In this document: positions 1 to 8,947 of the stretch, piece after piece
How positions within the stretch are numbered: the first letter of the stretch is position 1
Layout of the letters: each line of letters starts with the position of its first letter
Assembly: GCA_003599415.1 (NCBI GenBank)
Contig: QZKB01000045.1
Coordinates: forward strand, 23,511-87,510
DNA length: 64,000 nt
Source of the DNA: Ignavibacteriales bacterium
GTDB taxonomy: Bacteria; Bacteroidota; Ignavibacteria; Ignavibacteriales; SURF-24
Direction: 5' to 3'
Program-made: the position numbers and the translations under genes
Notes under the pieces: model-generated
What the model was told of the DNA's origin: nothing
What the model saw: the letters and a program-made list of their open reading frames with translations, nothing else
Databases searched by the model: none

Positions 1-1206
1 CTATTAGAATCAACCCCGAAGAAAAGGTTTGGACAAAACAAATTTTGCTTCGATCAGTTACATCTTATCAACAAAGCAGTACAGATTGTAAACAGTAATG
101 TAAAGCTTGATGAAGTTTTAAAAGGAATATTGCTGGCCGCCCAAAACCTAACCCACGCGGAACGGGGCACTATTTACCTTGTAAACAAAGAAAAGGATGA
201 AATCTGGTCCAAGGTAAAAGAAGGTGATGAAGTATCCGAGATAAGGTTAAAAATAGGAGAAGGACTTGCAGGTTGGGTTGCAAAGAATAAAGAAATTGTA
301 AATATAACAGATGCCCCAAACGACGAACGCTTTAACAGTGACTATGATAAGCTAACAGGTTACCATACAAGAACAGTCCTCTGCTTTCCGATAAAAGATA
401 AAGCAGAAGAAGTTATTGGCGTTCTTCAACTATTGAATTGCAAATATGGCGAGTTCACAAAGCTCGACGAAGAATTTCTTGAAATGCTTTCTGCTCATGC
501 TGCATTAGCTCTTGAAAATGCTGACTTAGTTGAAAAACTACTTCAGGCAGAAAGAATTACTTCACTTGGTAAAATGGCTAACTTCTTAATCCAGGATATT
601 AAGAAACCAATTCTTGTTTCCAAAAGATATACGGAACATCTTAAATCAAAAAACCTTTCACCTGAAGTAAACCAGGTAATAGAAATGATGCTTGAGCAAT
701 TAAATCATATAGTTGATTTAATACAATCGACATCAAGCTATTCAGAAGGAAGCGCAACGTTACATTCCGTATCCAGTAAACTTAATGAAGCACTTGAGGA
801 AATTTTAACAAAGCTTGAATCAAATGTAAGGATCAGGAATTGCGAACTTGTAAAGCAATACGACAGGGATATAATGGTTAAACTTGATAAAAAAGAATTT
901 ACTATTGCCTGCATGAATATTTTAAGAAATGCCTGTGATGCTATGCCGGACGGTGGTAAGATCCTTGTATCTACTAAGGTTGAAGGAAGAGATGTGGAAA
1001 TTTCTTTTAAAGATAATGGAATTGGAATTCCCGACAGCATTAAAGACAGAATATTTGAACCGTTCATGTCTCACGGAAAAAAAGACGGAACCGGTTTAGG
1101 ATTATCAATAACAAAAAGTATTATTGAAAATCATGACGGCAGGATTACGGTTGAAAGTGATTTGGGAGAAGGCTCTACATTTATTATAACTCTACCTGCT
1201 GTATGA
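1..1206 (+). CDS. GAF-domain sensor histidine kinase with His-to-Gln phosphoacceptor site, 5' truncated by the window
   Basis: The frame is open from base 1, so the true start lies outside the window; 401 residues are visible. A GAF domain (about residues 18-175) is followed by a short helical linker, a HisKA-like dimerisation region and a GHKL ATPase domain. The ATPase motifs are intact: N-box NILRNACDAM, G1 DNGIGIP, F-box IFEPF and G2 GTGLGL. The H-box reads FLIQDIKKP where family members normally have HD followed by a proline; the residue expected to be the phosphoacceptor His is Gln (codon CAG, 592-594). The protein therefore can probably bind ATP but not autophosphorylate at the usual site. 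It could act as a pseudokinase, as the partner half of a heterodimer, or through a different domain upstream. The gene lies 50 bp before miaA and may be cotranscribed with it. The family call is firm; the activity is uncertain. Confidence 0.85.
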   Translation, partial: LLESTPKKRFGQNKFCFDQLHLINKAVQIVNSNVKLDEVLKGILLAAQNLTHAERGTIYLVNKEKDEIWSKVKEGDEVSEIRLKIGEGLAGWVAKNKEIVNITDAPNDERFNSDYDKLTGYHTRTVLCFPIKDKAEEVIGVLQLLNCKYGEFTKLDEEFLEMLSAHAALALENADLVEKLLQAERITSLGKMANFLIQDIKKPILVSKRYTEHLKSKNLSPEVNQVIEMMLEQLNHIVDLIQSTSSYSEGSATLHSVSSKLNEALEEILTKLESNVRIRNCELVKQYDRDIMVKLDKKEFTIACMNILRNACDAMPDGGKILVSTKVEGRDVEISFKDNGIGIPDSIKDRIFEPFMSHGKKDGTGLGLSITKSIIENHDGRITVESDLGEGSTFIITLPAV

Positions 1207-1256
1207 GTCGCACTAATAATTTATAAAATTCTCGCTGGTAAAATTCACTCCACGTT

Positions 1257-2192
1257 ATGTGCCCAGATAGAAACACAATTAAAAACAATTATAACCTTAT
1301 TACCATTCTTGGACCAACAGCAGTGGGTAAAACACGGCTTGCCGCACTAATTGCAAACAGGATTAATGCGGAGATAATTTCTGCTGATTCAAGGCAGGTT
1401 TACAAAGGAATGGACATCGGCACCGGCAAAGATTTGCAGGATTATTTTGTTAATAATCATGCGGTCAATTATCATCTGATTGACATTGCTGAACCAACGG
1501 AAGAATATAACCTATTCCGTTTTGTAAATGATTTTCAGAATGCATTCAATAAAATAAATTCTGTGAACAGGATTCCGATTCTTTGTGGAGGTACAGGTTT
1601 ATATCTAAATGCTATAATAAGAAATTATTCATTAAAGGAATCACCTCCCGATAAGGAATTACAAAACCTTCTTCGTTCCTTGCCAACGGAGGAATTAAAA
1701 GAAAGACTGTTTAAGTTAAATCCGGCACTGCATAATACAACAGATTTGCTTGATAAGGAGAGACTAATCCGAGCGATAGAAATTGCAGGTACGTCGGATA
1801 AGTCCGTTACCCAACTCAATATAAACTCTCTTGTAATTGGAGTGAAGCTCGAACGCTCAATTATAAAGGAAAGAATAACCAACCGCTTAAAACTAAGATT
1901 TGAAAATGGAATGATTGATGAAGTTAAAAAGCTTGCTGAGTCAGGATTATCATTTGAAAAATTAAATTTCTTTGGACTGGAATACCGCTACATCGGTTTA
2001 TACCTGCAGGGGCAGCTAAGCTACGATGAAATGTTTGAGAAGCTTAACTATGCAATTCATAATTTTGCAAAACGGCAAATGACATGGTTCAGAAAGATGG
2101 AGAAGGAAGGAGTAAATATTAACTGGATTGATGGGGCGGATTTAGAAAAAGCGCTTAGAATTATTCAAGAAAAGTTTTATCCCTTGGTTTAA
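1257..2192 (+). CDS. miaA: tRNA dimethylallyltransferase
   Basis: MiaA transfers a dimethylallyl group from DMAPP to N6 of A37 in tRNAs that read UNN codons, in the cytoplasm. The 311-residue length is typical. The P-loop GPTAVGKT is at residues 19-26, followed by the SADSRQVY segment carrying the catalytic Asp, the CGGTGLYLNA motif and the C-terminal RQMTWFRK signature. The ATG at 1257 leaves about 18 residues before the P-loop strand, slightly longer than usual; no better in-frame start was seen. The next gene begins only 5 bp after the stop, so the two are probably cotranscribed. Confidence 0.95.
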   Translation: MCPDRNTIKNNYNLITILGPTAVGKTRLAALIANRINAEIISADSRQVYKGMDIGTGKDLQDYFVNNHAVNYHLIDIAEPTEEYNLFRFVNDFQNAFNKINSVNRIPILCGGTGLYLNAIIRNYSLKESPPDKELQNLLRSLPTEELKERLFKLNPALHNTTDLLDKERLIRAIEIAGTSDKSVTQLNINSLVIGVKLERSIIKERITNRLKLRFENGMIDEVKKLAESGLSFEKLNFFGLEYRYIGLYLQGQLSYDEMFEKLNYAIHNFAKRQMTWFRKMEKEGVNINWIDGADLEKALRIIQEKFYPLV

Positions 2193-2197
2193 TTTTT

Positions 2198-3526
2198 ATG
2201 ACTGACAATTATTTACCTGCAAATGTAACCCGCTACTTAGAAAATTATGCTTCAGACAAATGGAGCATTGAATGGAAGCCTGATTCAGATATTGCCTGCT
2301 GCATTGTTGTTCCCGCTATAATGGAATTCGAGAACATTAAAAAACTTCTTCTTAATTTAATTGAAAATGAACACGAATATTTTGGAAACATTCTTTTTCT
2401 TTTCGTAATAAATAATGTAGCCACCGCTTCAGACGAAGTTAAGGAAGACAATAAGCAATCAATAACTTTATTACGCGGATTAATAAACAAAAATGCTACC
2501 GATAACTTTTCGCAGGAGGTAATTTCTGCAGGCATTAAGATTGGTCTTGTCGATGCTTCGTCTGCAGGTAAAGAAATGCCGGAGAAAGACGGCGGCGTTG
2601 GCTTTGCCAGAAAAACAGGAATGGACCTGTGCCTTAAAATTTTTAACTACAATTCTGATTTAACAAAACTTCTCATCTGCCTTGATGCCGATTGTACGGT
2701 TGACAAAAATTACCTTGCTGTAATCCACAAAAACCTGAAAGACAAAAATCTAAAAGCAGGATATATTAATTTCAGGCACAAGATAACCGGAACAGATGAA
2801 GATAAATTTGCTATTGTATGCTATGAAACTTTCCTTCGTTACTATGTACTTGGTTTGCAATATACGAATTCACCTTATGCTTTTCACACAATTGGTTCTA
2901 CATTGGTTTGTTCATATGAAAGCTATGTAAAAATAGAGGGAATGAACAAGCGAAAAGCCGCAGAAGATTTTTATTTTATGGAAAAGCTTGCAAAAAGTTT
3001 TCCCATTAATAAAATTGATGGGACAGTTGTTTATCCATCCGGCAGGCCGTCATGGCGAGTTCCTTTCGGAACAGGACAACGCATAACAAGATTCCTTTCC
3101 GGAAATCAGAATGAGTACCTGCTTTATAACCCGGAATCATTTAAAGTATTAAAGTTTTGGTTGAAAGAATTCGGCAATAATGAAATTACAACACCGGATA
3201 AATATCTTGCTGCCGCAAAAGATATGAGTCGATACCTGTATGAATTTCTTAAAGAGCAAAGGTTTGAAGAAAGCTGGAAAAGAATTCTTTCCAACAGTAA
3301 AACAGAAGAACAAATTAATAAGCAAAAATTTTTCTGGTTTGATGGATTCAGAACTCTTAAGCTGATTCACTACTTACGGGATAACGGATTTCCGGAGTTG
3401 AATATGTTTCTTGCTCTGGACTTATTCTTACAGGAACTGAATTATCAAACCCCAAAGGCAGGCAACACAATTCCTTCTTTAGCTATCCAGGTTGAATACC
3501 TTGAAATCCTGAGAAAATTAGCTTAA
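2198..3526 (+). CDS. GT2-like glycosyltransferase
   Basis: This 442-residue protein begins with an N-terminal GT-A nucleotide-binding strand (CCIVVPAIMEFENI) and carries a DxD-type motif in LICLDADCTVDKNY that would bind metal and nucleotide-sugar. An acceptor-side acidic segment, RKAAEDFYFMEKL, resembles the ED motif of GT2 enzymes. No signal peptide or membrane segments are evident, so it is probably cytoplasmic. The donor and acceptor cannot be deduced. It starts 5 bp after miaA, implying cotranscription, but no functional link with tRNA modification is apparent. The fold assignment is reasonable; the substrate is unknown. Confidence 0.7.
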   Translation: MTDNYLPANVTRYLENYASDKWSIEWKPDSDIACCIVVPAIMEFENIKKLLLNLIENEHEYFGNILFLFVINNVATASDEVKEDNKQSITLLRGLINKNATDNFSQEVISAGIKIGLVDASSAGKEMPEKDGGVGFARKTGMDLCLKIFNYNSDLTKLLICLDADCTVDKNYLAVIHKNLKDKNLKAGYINFRHKITGTDEDKFAIVCYETFLRYYVLGLQYTNSPYAFHTIGSTLVCSYESYVKIEGMNKRKAAEDFYFMEKLAKSFPINKIDGTVVYPSGRPSWRVPFGTGQRITRFLSGNQNEYLLYNPESFKVLKFWLKEFGNNEITTPDKYLAAAKDMSRYLYEFLKEQRFEESWKRILSNSKTEEQINKQKFFWFDGFRTLKLIHYLRDNGFPELNMFLALDLFLQELNYQTPKAGNTIPSLAIQVEYLEILRKLA

Positions 3527-3619
3527 ACGCAAGTTACAAACCAAATGGTCCCACAATTTCCATCTTAGTTTTTCACGGCTATCTTCATTATATTTACATC
3601 CCAATTAATTAGGAAACAG

Positions 3620-4699
3620 ATGGAATTACTTGAAAAACTGCGTGCAATTAAAGAAAAGTTCGACAGAATAAATGAACAATTATCTGATCCCGCGAATATG
3701 AATAATCAGGAGAAATTGATTTCTTTATCCAAGGAAAGAAGCGATCTTACAGAAATAGTAGAAGCTTATAATAAGTATGAAATGACTATCAGGAATATTG
3801 AAGGGAACCAGGAAATCATCAATAAAGAAAAGGATAGAGAATTAATTGATCTTGCAGAAACAGAGTTGACTGAGCTGAAAAAACAAAAAGAAACCTTTGA
3901 AGAAGAAATAAAAATCCTGCTTATACCAAAAGATCCTAACGATAACAAAGACGTTATTGTTGAAATAAGAGCCGGAACCGGTGGCGATGAAGCAGGTTTA
4001 TTTGCGGCAGATTTATATAGAATGTACTCCCGGTTTGCAGAGGTTAAAGGATGGCGCAAGGAAGTAATTGATTTTAATGAATCTGGTCTGGGTGGCGTTA
4101 AAGAAGTTGTGTTCTCGTTAAACGGGAACGGCGTTTACGGTGATCTGAAATTTGAAAATGGCGTTCACCGTGTACAAAGAGTTCCTCTTACTGAAACACA
4201 GGGACGAGTTCATACATCGGCAGCCTCTGTAGTAGTAATGCCCGAAGCAGAAGATATTCAGGTTGATATTGATCCTAACGATCTTCGCATTGATGTTTTC
4301 CGGAGCGGCGGTGCAGGCGGACAAAATGTTAACAAAGTGGAAACTGCTATACGTATTACTCATATTCCAACCGGAATGGTAGTATCCTGCCAGGATGAAA
4401 GGAGCCAGTTGAAGAACAGGCAGAAAGCAATGAAGGTGCTTCGAGCAAGGCTTTATGATATGAAGCAGAAAGAAGTTACCGATGAAATAGCTGCCACAAG
4501 AAAATCTATTGTAAGAAGCGGAGACAGAAGCGATAAGATAAGAACATATAATTTTCCGCAGAACAGGGTAACAGATCACCGCATAAGTTTAACTTTATAT
4601 AACTTATCCAACATTATTGAAGGCGACATAAACGAACTTATCGAAGCTCTCAAATTAGCAGACAGGGCAGAAAAACTTAAAGCCAGTGTTGAAATATAA
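3620..4699 (+). CDS. prfA: Peptide chain release factor 1
   Basis: RF1 recognises UAA and UAG stop codons and triggers peptidyl-tRNA hydrolysis on the ribosome. The 359-residue length is standard. The catalytic GGQ is at residues 233-235 within RSGGAGGQNVNK. The codon-recognition loop is P-L-T at residues 189-191 (RVQRVPLTETQGR), of the PxT type specific to RF1, whereas RF2 has SPF. An N-terminal coiled-coil region covers about residues 1-95. A Shine-Dalgarno-like AGGA lies about 6 bases upstream of the ATG. The gene is monocistronic by spacing and is followed by a hairpin at 4703-4729. Confidence 0.97.
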   Translation: MELLEKLRAIKEKFDRINEQLSDPANMNNQEKLISLSKERSDLTEIVEAYNKYEMTIRNIEGNQEIINKEKDRELIDLAETELTELKKQKETFEEEIKILLIPKDPNDNKDVIVEIRAGTGGDEAGLFAADLYRMYSRFAEVKGWRKEVIDFNESGLGGVKEVVFSLNGNGVYGDLKFENGVHRVQRVPLTETQGRVHTSAASVVVMPEAEDIQVDIDPNDLRIDVFRSGGAGGQNVNKVETAIRITHIPTGMVVSCQDERSQLKNRQKAMKVLRARLYDMKQKEVTDEIAATRKSIVRSGDRSDKIRTYNFPQNRVTDHRISLTLYNLSNIIEGDINELIEALKLADRAEKLKASVEI

Positions 4700-4702
4700 A
4701 AG

Positions 4703-4729
4703 CCGGTACTATCCCCCCTTTAGTACCGG
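4703..4729. terminator. Hairpin between convergent prfA and a small membrane-protein gene
   Basis: The arms CCGGTACT (4703-4710) and AGTACCGG (4722-4729) are exact reverse complements around an 11-base loop. The hairpin starts 3 bases after the prfA stop and sits in the short gap before the convergent gene ending at 4739. There is no clean T-tract, so it may be a weak bidirectional terminator or a repeat remnant; the loop and flank also contain C-run and G-run segments. Confidence 0.45.
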
Positions 4730-4738
4730 GGGTGAAAT

Positions 4739-5020
4739 CTACTTCTGAAATTTCTCCAAAAAGCGAACGGAAAATAACAGAATAAAACCAATGAATGAGA
4801 TCAGAACATCTGTTAAATCAACTGTTAAATCACTCTGGCTTTCAATTATGTAAGAGAATATTTTTAACAATACTAAAAGTGAAAAGAACAGTGTAAAACC
4901 GAGCAATCCACCCCATGCCGGTAACAGGAAATATTCTTTTAATATTCCGAATTGTTTTTTACCCCTACCTTTAAAATGATGGCTATCAATAGTCAAACTT
5001 GTTTTCATCTTCTCTCCCAA
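4739..5020 (-). CDS. Small two-helix membrane protein, unrecognised
   Basis: This 93-residue protein has a basic N-terminal tail (about 25 residues, SHHFKGRGKKQFG) and two predicted membrane helices, around residues 35-55 (LLGFTLFFSLLVLLKIFSYI) and 68-85 (VLISFIGFILLFSV). A GGGAGAG-like ribosome-binding site precedes the ATG. It is transcribed toward prfA and sits downstream of the AI-2E family permease on the same strand, with a 94-bp gap. No family is recognised and no function is proposed. Confidence 0.6.
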   Translation of the reverse strand: MGEKMKTSLTIDSHHFKGRGKKQFGILKEYFLLPAWGGLLGFTLFFSLLVLLKIFSYIIESQSDLTVDLTDVLISFIGFILLFSVRFLEKFQK

Positions 5021-5114
5021 ACCTCTTTTTAAAAAAAATAAAAAATCGACTACTATATTAATAGGGGGGAAAAACCACGATATCGGAAAATTATTTTAAA
5101 AAATATTATTTTTT

Positions 5115-6188
5115 TTAACTACTCATAAAATCATTCAACAAATTAAGATTAGGCGAATCTGACCGGGAAATAATGATTTTAATTATAGCGGTCAAAGGAA
5201 TGGAAAGAAGGATACCAACTATTCCCCAGATATAACCCCAGAGAAGCAATGAAAGCAGTATAACAAGCGGGTTAAGACCCAGCTTGTTTCCGAAAATTTT
5301 CGGCTCTAAAAAATTTCCGATTATATTCTGAACTACAATAACAATTAGTGCAATAAGCAGTGCGTATGATACTGATTCAAATTGAACAAGAGCCATCAGA
5401 GCCGGTAATGCAACAGCAATTATAGAACCCACGACAGGTATGAAGTTTAACAAAAATGCAAAAGCTGCCCACACTAATAAAAAATCAACTCTGAATATCC
5501 ACAAAATAATTCCAACACTTAGTCCATTTAAAACACTTGTAAGAAATTTGGTTATAACATAACGCTGAACCTGATCTGTAATTTCTTTAAAAGTATTCTT
5601 TAAAATGTTTTCGCTCTGCTGTAAAGAAGAAGAATTGTTGCTTTGTTTTTTCTTATAATACCTGTTAGAGATTGCGTTATAAATATTCTGCTGCCCAGTG
5701 ACCACAAAAATGAAAAAGAATATTACGAAAAGAAGCGTCCCCAAAAAGGAAAATGTAGATGAAAACAGGTTCCCCGCAATTAAGCCCAGGTCAATGTCTT
5801 TTAACATTTTTGCAACCTGGAAATTAGTGAACTTGGGATCTTTTACTCCTAGCGATAATGCCGTAGAAGATACTATATTATTAAACTTTAATTCATATTG
5901 CGGAAGCTGTTCGGCAAACCTGCTGAAAGAATCAATAATGACCGAAGTTATTCCGCCAAATAGAAATATAATAATCAATAGATCAAGTATAACTAAAGCA
6001 GAAAGTGGTATTTTGTATTTACCAAGGAAAGCGTTTAAAGGAGAAAAAACAAAAAAGAGAAAATATGCTATCAGTAACGGGATGAAAATGCTTTGTAATT
6101 CCTTTAATACCATAAAGATTACAACAATACCAATAGCATCAATGAAAAAAGAAGTGCTACCGGTGAATTTTAATTTCCCTTCATTCAT
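5115..6188 (-). CDS. AI-2E transporter family (PerM/YdiK-type) membrane protein
   Basis: This 357-residue polytopic inner-membrane protein has the layout of the former DUF20 family: two or three N-terminal helices (VVIFMVLKELQSIFIPLLIAY), a central soluble helical segment (about residues 90-135), a charged hinge near residues 175-205, and a C-terminal helix bundle containing the family-typical FIPVVGSIIA and LEPKIFGNKLGLNPL segments. Characterised relatives export autoinducer-2 or act as permeases or ion antiporters; the substrate here cannot be inferred. The gene is divergent from the GT4 gene at 6321. Confidence 0.85.
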   Translation of the reverse strand: MNEGKLKFTGSTSFFIDAIGIVVIFMVLKELQSIFIPLLIAYFLFFVFSPLNAFLGKYKIPLSALVILDLLIIIFLFGGITSVIIDSFSRFAEQLPQYELKFNNIVSSTALSLGVKDPKFTNFQVAKMLKDIDLGLIAGNLFSSTFSFLGTLLFVIFFFIFVVTGQQNIYNAISNRYYKKKQSNNSSSLQQSENILKNTFKEITDQVQRYVITKFLTSVLNGLSVGIILWIFRVDFLLVWAAFAFLLNFIPVVGSIIAVALPALMALVQFESVSYALLIALIVIVVQNIIGNFLEPKIFGNKLGLNPLVILLSLLLWGYIWGIVGILLSIPLTAIIKIIISRSDSPNLNLLNDFMSS

Positions 6189-6269
6189 AGTATTTCTGAT
6201 TTTGTTATGTGTAAACTAAAAAAAATAATTTATTAATCAAGCTGTTTTATAAAAAGAAAACTTCTGATC

Positions 6270-6300
6270 TTGGAGAAATTAAATTTCTAAATTAACTTTG
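6270..6300 (+). promoter_or_regulatory. Putative Bacteroidota-type promoter for the GT4 gene
   Basis: TAACTTTG at 6293-6300 matches the TAnnTTTG -7 element of Bacteroidota-type promoters. A TTG at 6270-6272 lies 20 bases upstream, where the -33 TTTG/TTG element is expected. The ATG of the GT4 gene follows 20 bases downstream. The assignment rests on consensus match only. Confidence 0.4.
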
Positions 6301-6320
6301 CAGTAAACTATAGCGGGAAA

Positions 6321-7574
6321 ATGAAAAAGGTTCTGTTTATAACATTCTACTGGCCCCCGTCAGGTAAGGCTTCACTTCATTGGCCAATGAAGATAATAAA
6401 GCATCTTCCCAAATTTGGCTGGCAACCTATTGTGTTAACCGTAAAAGAAGATACTTTTTCCGCAAAAGATGAAAGCCTGCTTAGTGAAGTCGATCCAAAT
6501 CTCGAGGTTATTAAAACAGATTACTTCGATCCGTTTATTTACTACAGAAAATTTCTTGGCAAGAGCAAGTATGAACCATTAATAGCATCAGAAACAATTT
6601 CCACTTCAAATAAAAGCCTTAAGCATAAAATTACGGTCTGGATAAGGATGAATTTATTCGTACCCGATGCACGGGTTGGCTGGAACAGAATTGCAATCAA
6701 GGAAACGAAAAAATATCTAAAGAAAAATCCGGTTGATGCTATTGTTTCAGTTGGACCACCGCACAGCAGTCATCTAATCGGTAAAAAGCTGGGACGTTTA
6801 TTTAATCTACCTCACTTCCCTGTTTTGATTGATCCCTGGATTGATATTTCATATTACCGCGACTTTAAAAGAAATCCGCTAACGCTTTCACTTGATAAAT
6901 ATTTTGAAAAATCAATAATGAAATCTGCGAGCAAAGTTATATTCGTGACCGAAAGTATGAAAAACGATTTTATTGTAAGGTATAATTGGTTGAGAAATAA
7001 ATCAGATGTTCTTTACTGGGGATATAACGAAGAGGATTTTGAAGGCTTACAACCGAAGCTTAAAAACGATTATGAAATACTACTGCATGCCGGTAATATT
7101 TTTGATTATCAGAACCCGATAAATTTCTGGAGTACTATAAAAAAAGAAATTGATAAAGGCAGAAAGCTGAGAATAAAATTTATTGGAACAGTATCGCCGG
7201 GAATTAAGAATTCTATTGAACAGAATGGTTTAACTTCATATACAGAATACAGCGGATTTCTTCCATATAAAAATGTTTTAGTTGAAATGCTTAGTGCTGA
7301 TTACCTGCTTGTTTGCGCTACGGAAAAGAGACACGTCCCGGGTAAGTTGTTTGAATACCTGCGTACAGGCAAACCAATAATTGCCTTTGGTGATGATAAT
7401 GAAGAGGTAAAGAACATTATCGGAGAAGCAAATGCGGGATATCTATATTCATATAAAAACAATGCTGACGATTTTTTCGAGAAAGCTAAGCAATTAATAT
7501 CCAACACAAATGTAATTAAAAAATACGATCGATTGACTGTTGCAGAAAAAATGAGTAACATTCTTTTGAAATAA
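6321..7574 (+). CDS. GT4-like glycosyltransferase
   Basis: This 417-residue protein has a GT-B fold layout. The N-terminal Rossmann strand is followed by a loop (KKVLFITFYWPPSGKASLHW), the acceptor-side segment AIVSVGPPHSSH is typical of this glycosyltransferase group, and the C-terminal donor domain contains ILLHAGNIFDYQNP and the nucleotide-sugar region PGKLFEYLRTGKPIIAFGD, with the conserved Glu of EYLRTGKP. No signal peptide is seen; it is probably cytoplasmic or membrane-associated. It is upstream of, and on the same strand as, the two propeller lipoproteins, and opposite to the large glycan operon. Donor and acceptor are unknown. Confidence 0.8.
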   Translation: MKKVLFITFYWPPSGKASLHWPMKIIKHLPKFGWQPIVLTVKEDTFSAKDESLLSEVDPNLEVIKTDYFDPFIYYRKFLGKSKYEPLIASETISTSNKSLKHKITVWIRMNLFVPDARVGWNRIAIKETKKYLKKNPVDAIVSVGPPHSSHLIGKKLGRLFNLPHFPVLIDPWIDISYYRDFKRNPLTLSLDKYFEKSIMKSASKVIFVTESMKNDFIVRYNWLRNKSDVLYWGYNEEDFEGLQPKLKNDYEILLHAGNIFDYQNPINFWSTIKKEIDKGRKLRIKFIGTVSPGIKNSIEQNGLTSYTEYSGFLPYKNVLVEMLSADYLLVCATEKRHVPGKLFEYLRTGKPIIAFGDDNEEVKNIIGEANAGYLYSYKNNADDFFEKAKQLISNTNVIKKYDRLTVAEKMSNILLK

Positions 7575-7629
7575 TAATTTCTGGGTTATAATTTCGCTCT
7601 TCTAAAAATAGGTTTATTGGGAGGATAAA

Positions 7630-8940
7630 ATGAAAAGATTCATTCTTAATTTTGTTCTAATCTTATTCACAGTATTATTGGTGAATAGTTGCTCCGCCGA
7701 TGAAGTTGCTGTAAACGAAAATACTTCTTCTGCTGGAAGCGCACTTTTAAAAATCGATAACAATAATATTCCCGAAAATGTTGTTAAGATTATTTCATAT
7801 CTTTCACGTGAAGGACATACTACTATTACCAAAATAATTGAGCTTAATTCTAATTCCATAGTTGAAATAAAGTTTAACGATGTTGAGGTTGGAATATGGC
7901 ATTTGAAGATTGATGCATTAGATAATAATCAAAAAATAATTTATACCGGAGAAACAGACATAACTTTTATTGAAGATATGATGGTTGATATAACATTAAC
8001 TATGGTTCCGGTTTCTTCCGGGACGGGAAGCGCAAATGTTACATTAAACTGGGGTTCGGTGAGTAATGTATGGACAGATTATAAAATGAATCCCATTCTA
8101 ACTTCAGATCTAAGCCCAACATTTCCATATGGTGGAGTCTCTCAATGTCATATTTTAAAAGATGGATACACTTTTAAAATGTGGTTTAATAACAGTTATT
8201 CTAACGGTCACGGGGATGTCGGGTATGTTGAATCTACTGACGGCATCGAATGGCACAAAGTAGTTAATTACTCAGTACTCTCACCAGGCTCAATAGGACG
8301 CTGGGATGATTATGCCGCTGTTCCCGGATCAGTTATTAAAGAAAATGATTATTACAAAATGTATTATAATGCCTGGAGAGATCCATCCGGCCCACTTCAG
8401 GTAGGATATGCTGTTTCCTATGATGGAAAGTCCTGGGAGAAAATATCTCAGCCAGTACTTAAAAATATTTCTAATGAGTTTATTATAGTCGCGACCGATA
8501 TTGTAAGGGTTAACAATAAGTATTATTTATTTTATTGTTATAAAGAAAACAACTTTAGCAATTTTAAAATTAATGTTGCTATATCAACTGATGGGGTGAC
8601 TTGGACCAGGAACCAAACTTCTACCATCATTACACCTACAGAAAACTGGGAAGGACAAGGATTAAATCATCCGACTGTAATTTATGAGAATAATACATTT
8701 AAAATGATTTATTCAAATGATGCAAGAACAAGTTTCGGCCTAGCAACATCTACAGATGGTATAAACTGGCAAAAGAGCAATAAAAATCCAATTTTTACTT
8801 TTGATAAAAGCTCGATGCAAAATTGTACAAATATTAACTACCCCTTTTTAAGGAAATTCAATAACAAATATTACTTGTATTATTCCAGCACAATTAATGG
8901 GAAATTGGTCATAGCTTTAGCAACCTGTAATACTCTATGA
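7630..8940 (+). CDS. Beta-propeller lipoprotein (GH32/GH43-like fold), copy 1
   Basis: This 436-residue lipoprotein has a lipobox ending at Cys21 (LLVNSC). An N-terminal beta-sandwich-like domain (about residues 35-135) is followed by a five-bladed-propeller-like region (about 145-436) with recurring blade motifs: GKSWEK, DGVTW, DGINWQK, ATSTDG and YKMYYNAW. This resembles GH32/43/62-clan propellers, but I do not see a secure catalytic triad, so enzymatic activity is unproven. An AGGA ribosome-binding site lies upstream. A paralogue follows 7 bp downstream, and the pair probably arose by tandem duplication. It is likely to sit in the outer membrane or face the periplasm. Confidence 0.7.
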   Translation: MKRFILNFVLILFTVLLVNSCSADEVAVNENTSSAGSALLKIDNNNIPENVVKIISYLSREGHTTITKIIELNSNSIVEIKFNDVEVGIWHLKIDALDNNQKIIYTGETDITFIEDMMVDITLTMVPVSSGTGSANVTLNWGSVSNVWTDYKMNPILTSDLSPTFPYGGVSQCHILKDGYTFKMWFNNSYSNGHGDVGYVESTDGIEWHKVVNYSVLSPGSIGRWDDYAAVPGSVIKENDYYKMYYNAWRDPSGPLQVGYAVSYDGKSWEKISQPVLKNISNEFIIVATDIVRVNNKYYLFYCYKENNFSNFKINVAISTDGVTWTRNQTSTIITPTENWEGQGLNHPTVIYENNTFKMIYSNDARTSFGLATSTDGINWQKSNKNPIFTFDKSSMQNCTNINYPFLRKFNNKYYLYYSSTINGKLVIALATCNTL

Positions 8941-8947
8941 GGCCTTT

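Noticed and set aside
4118..4579. 153-residue minus-strand frame inside prfA
   Set aside because: prfA carries GGQ and PxT motifs; the antisense frame lacks any domain.
5698..6219. 173-residue plus-strand frame opposite the AI-2E permease
   Set aside because: It is antisense to a well-supported membrane-protein gene and has no family pattern; it is a shadow frame.
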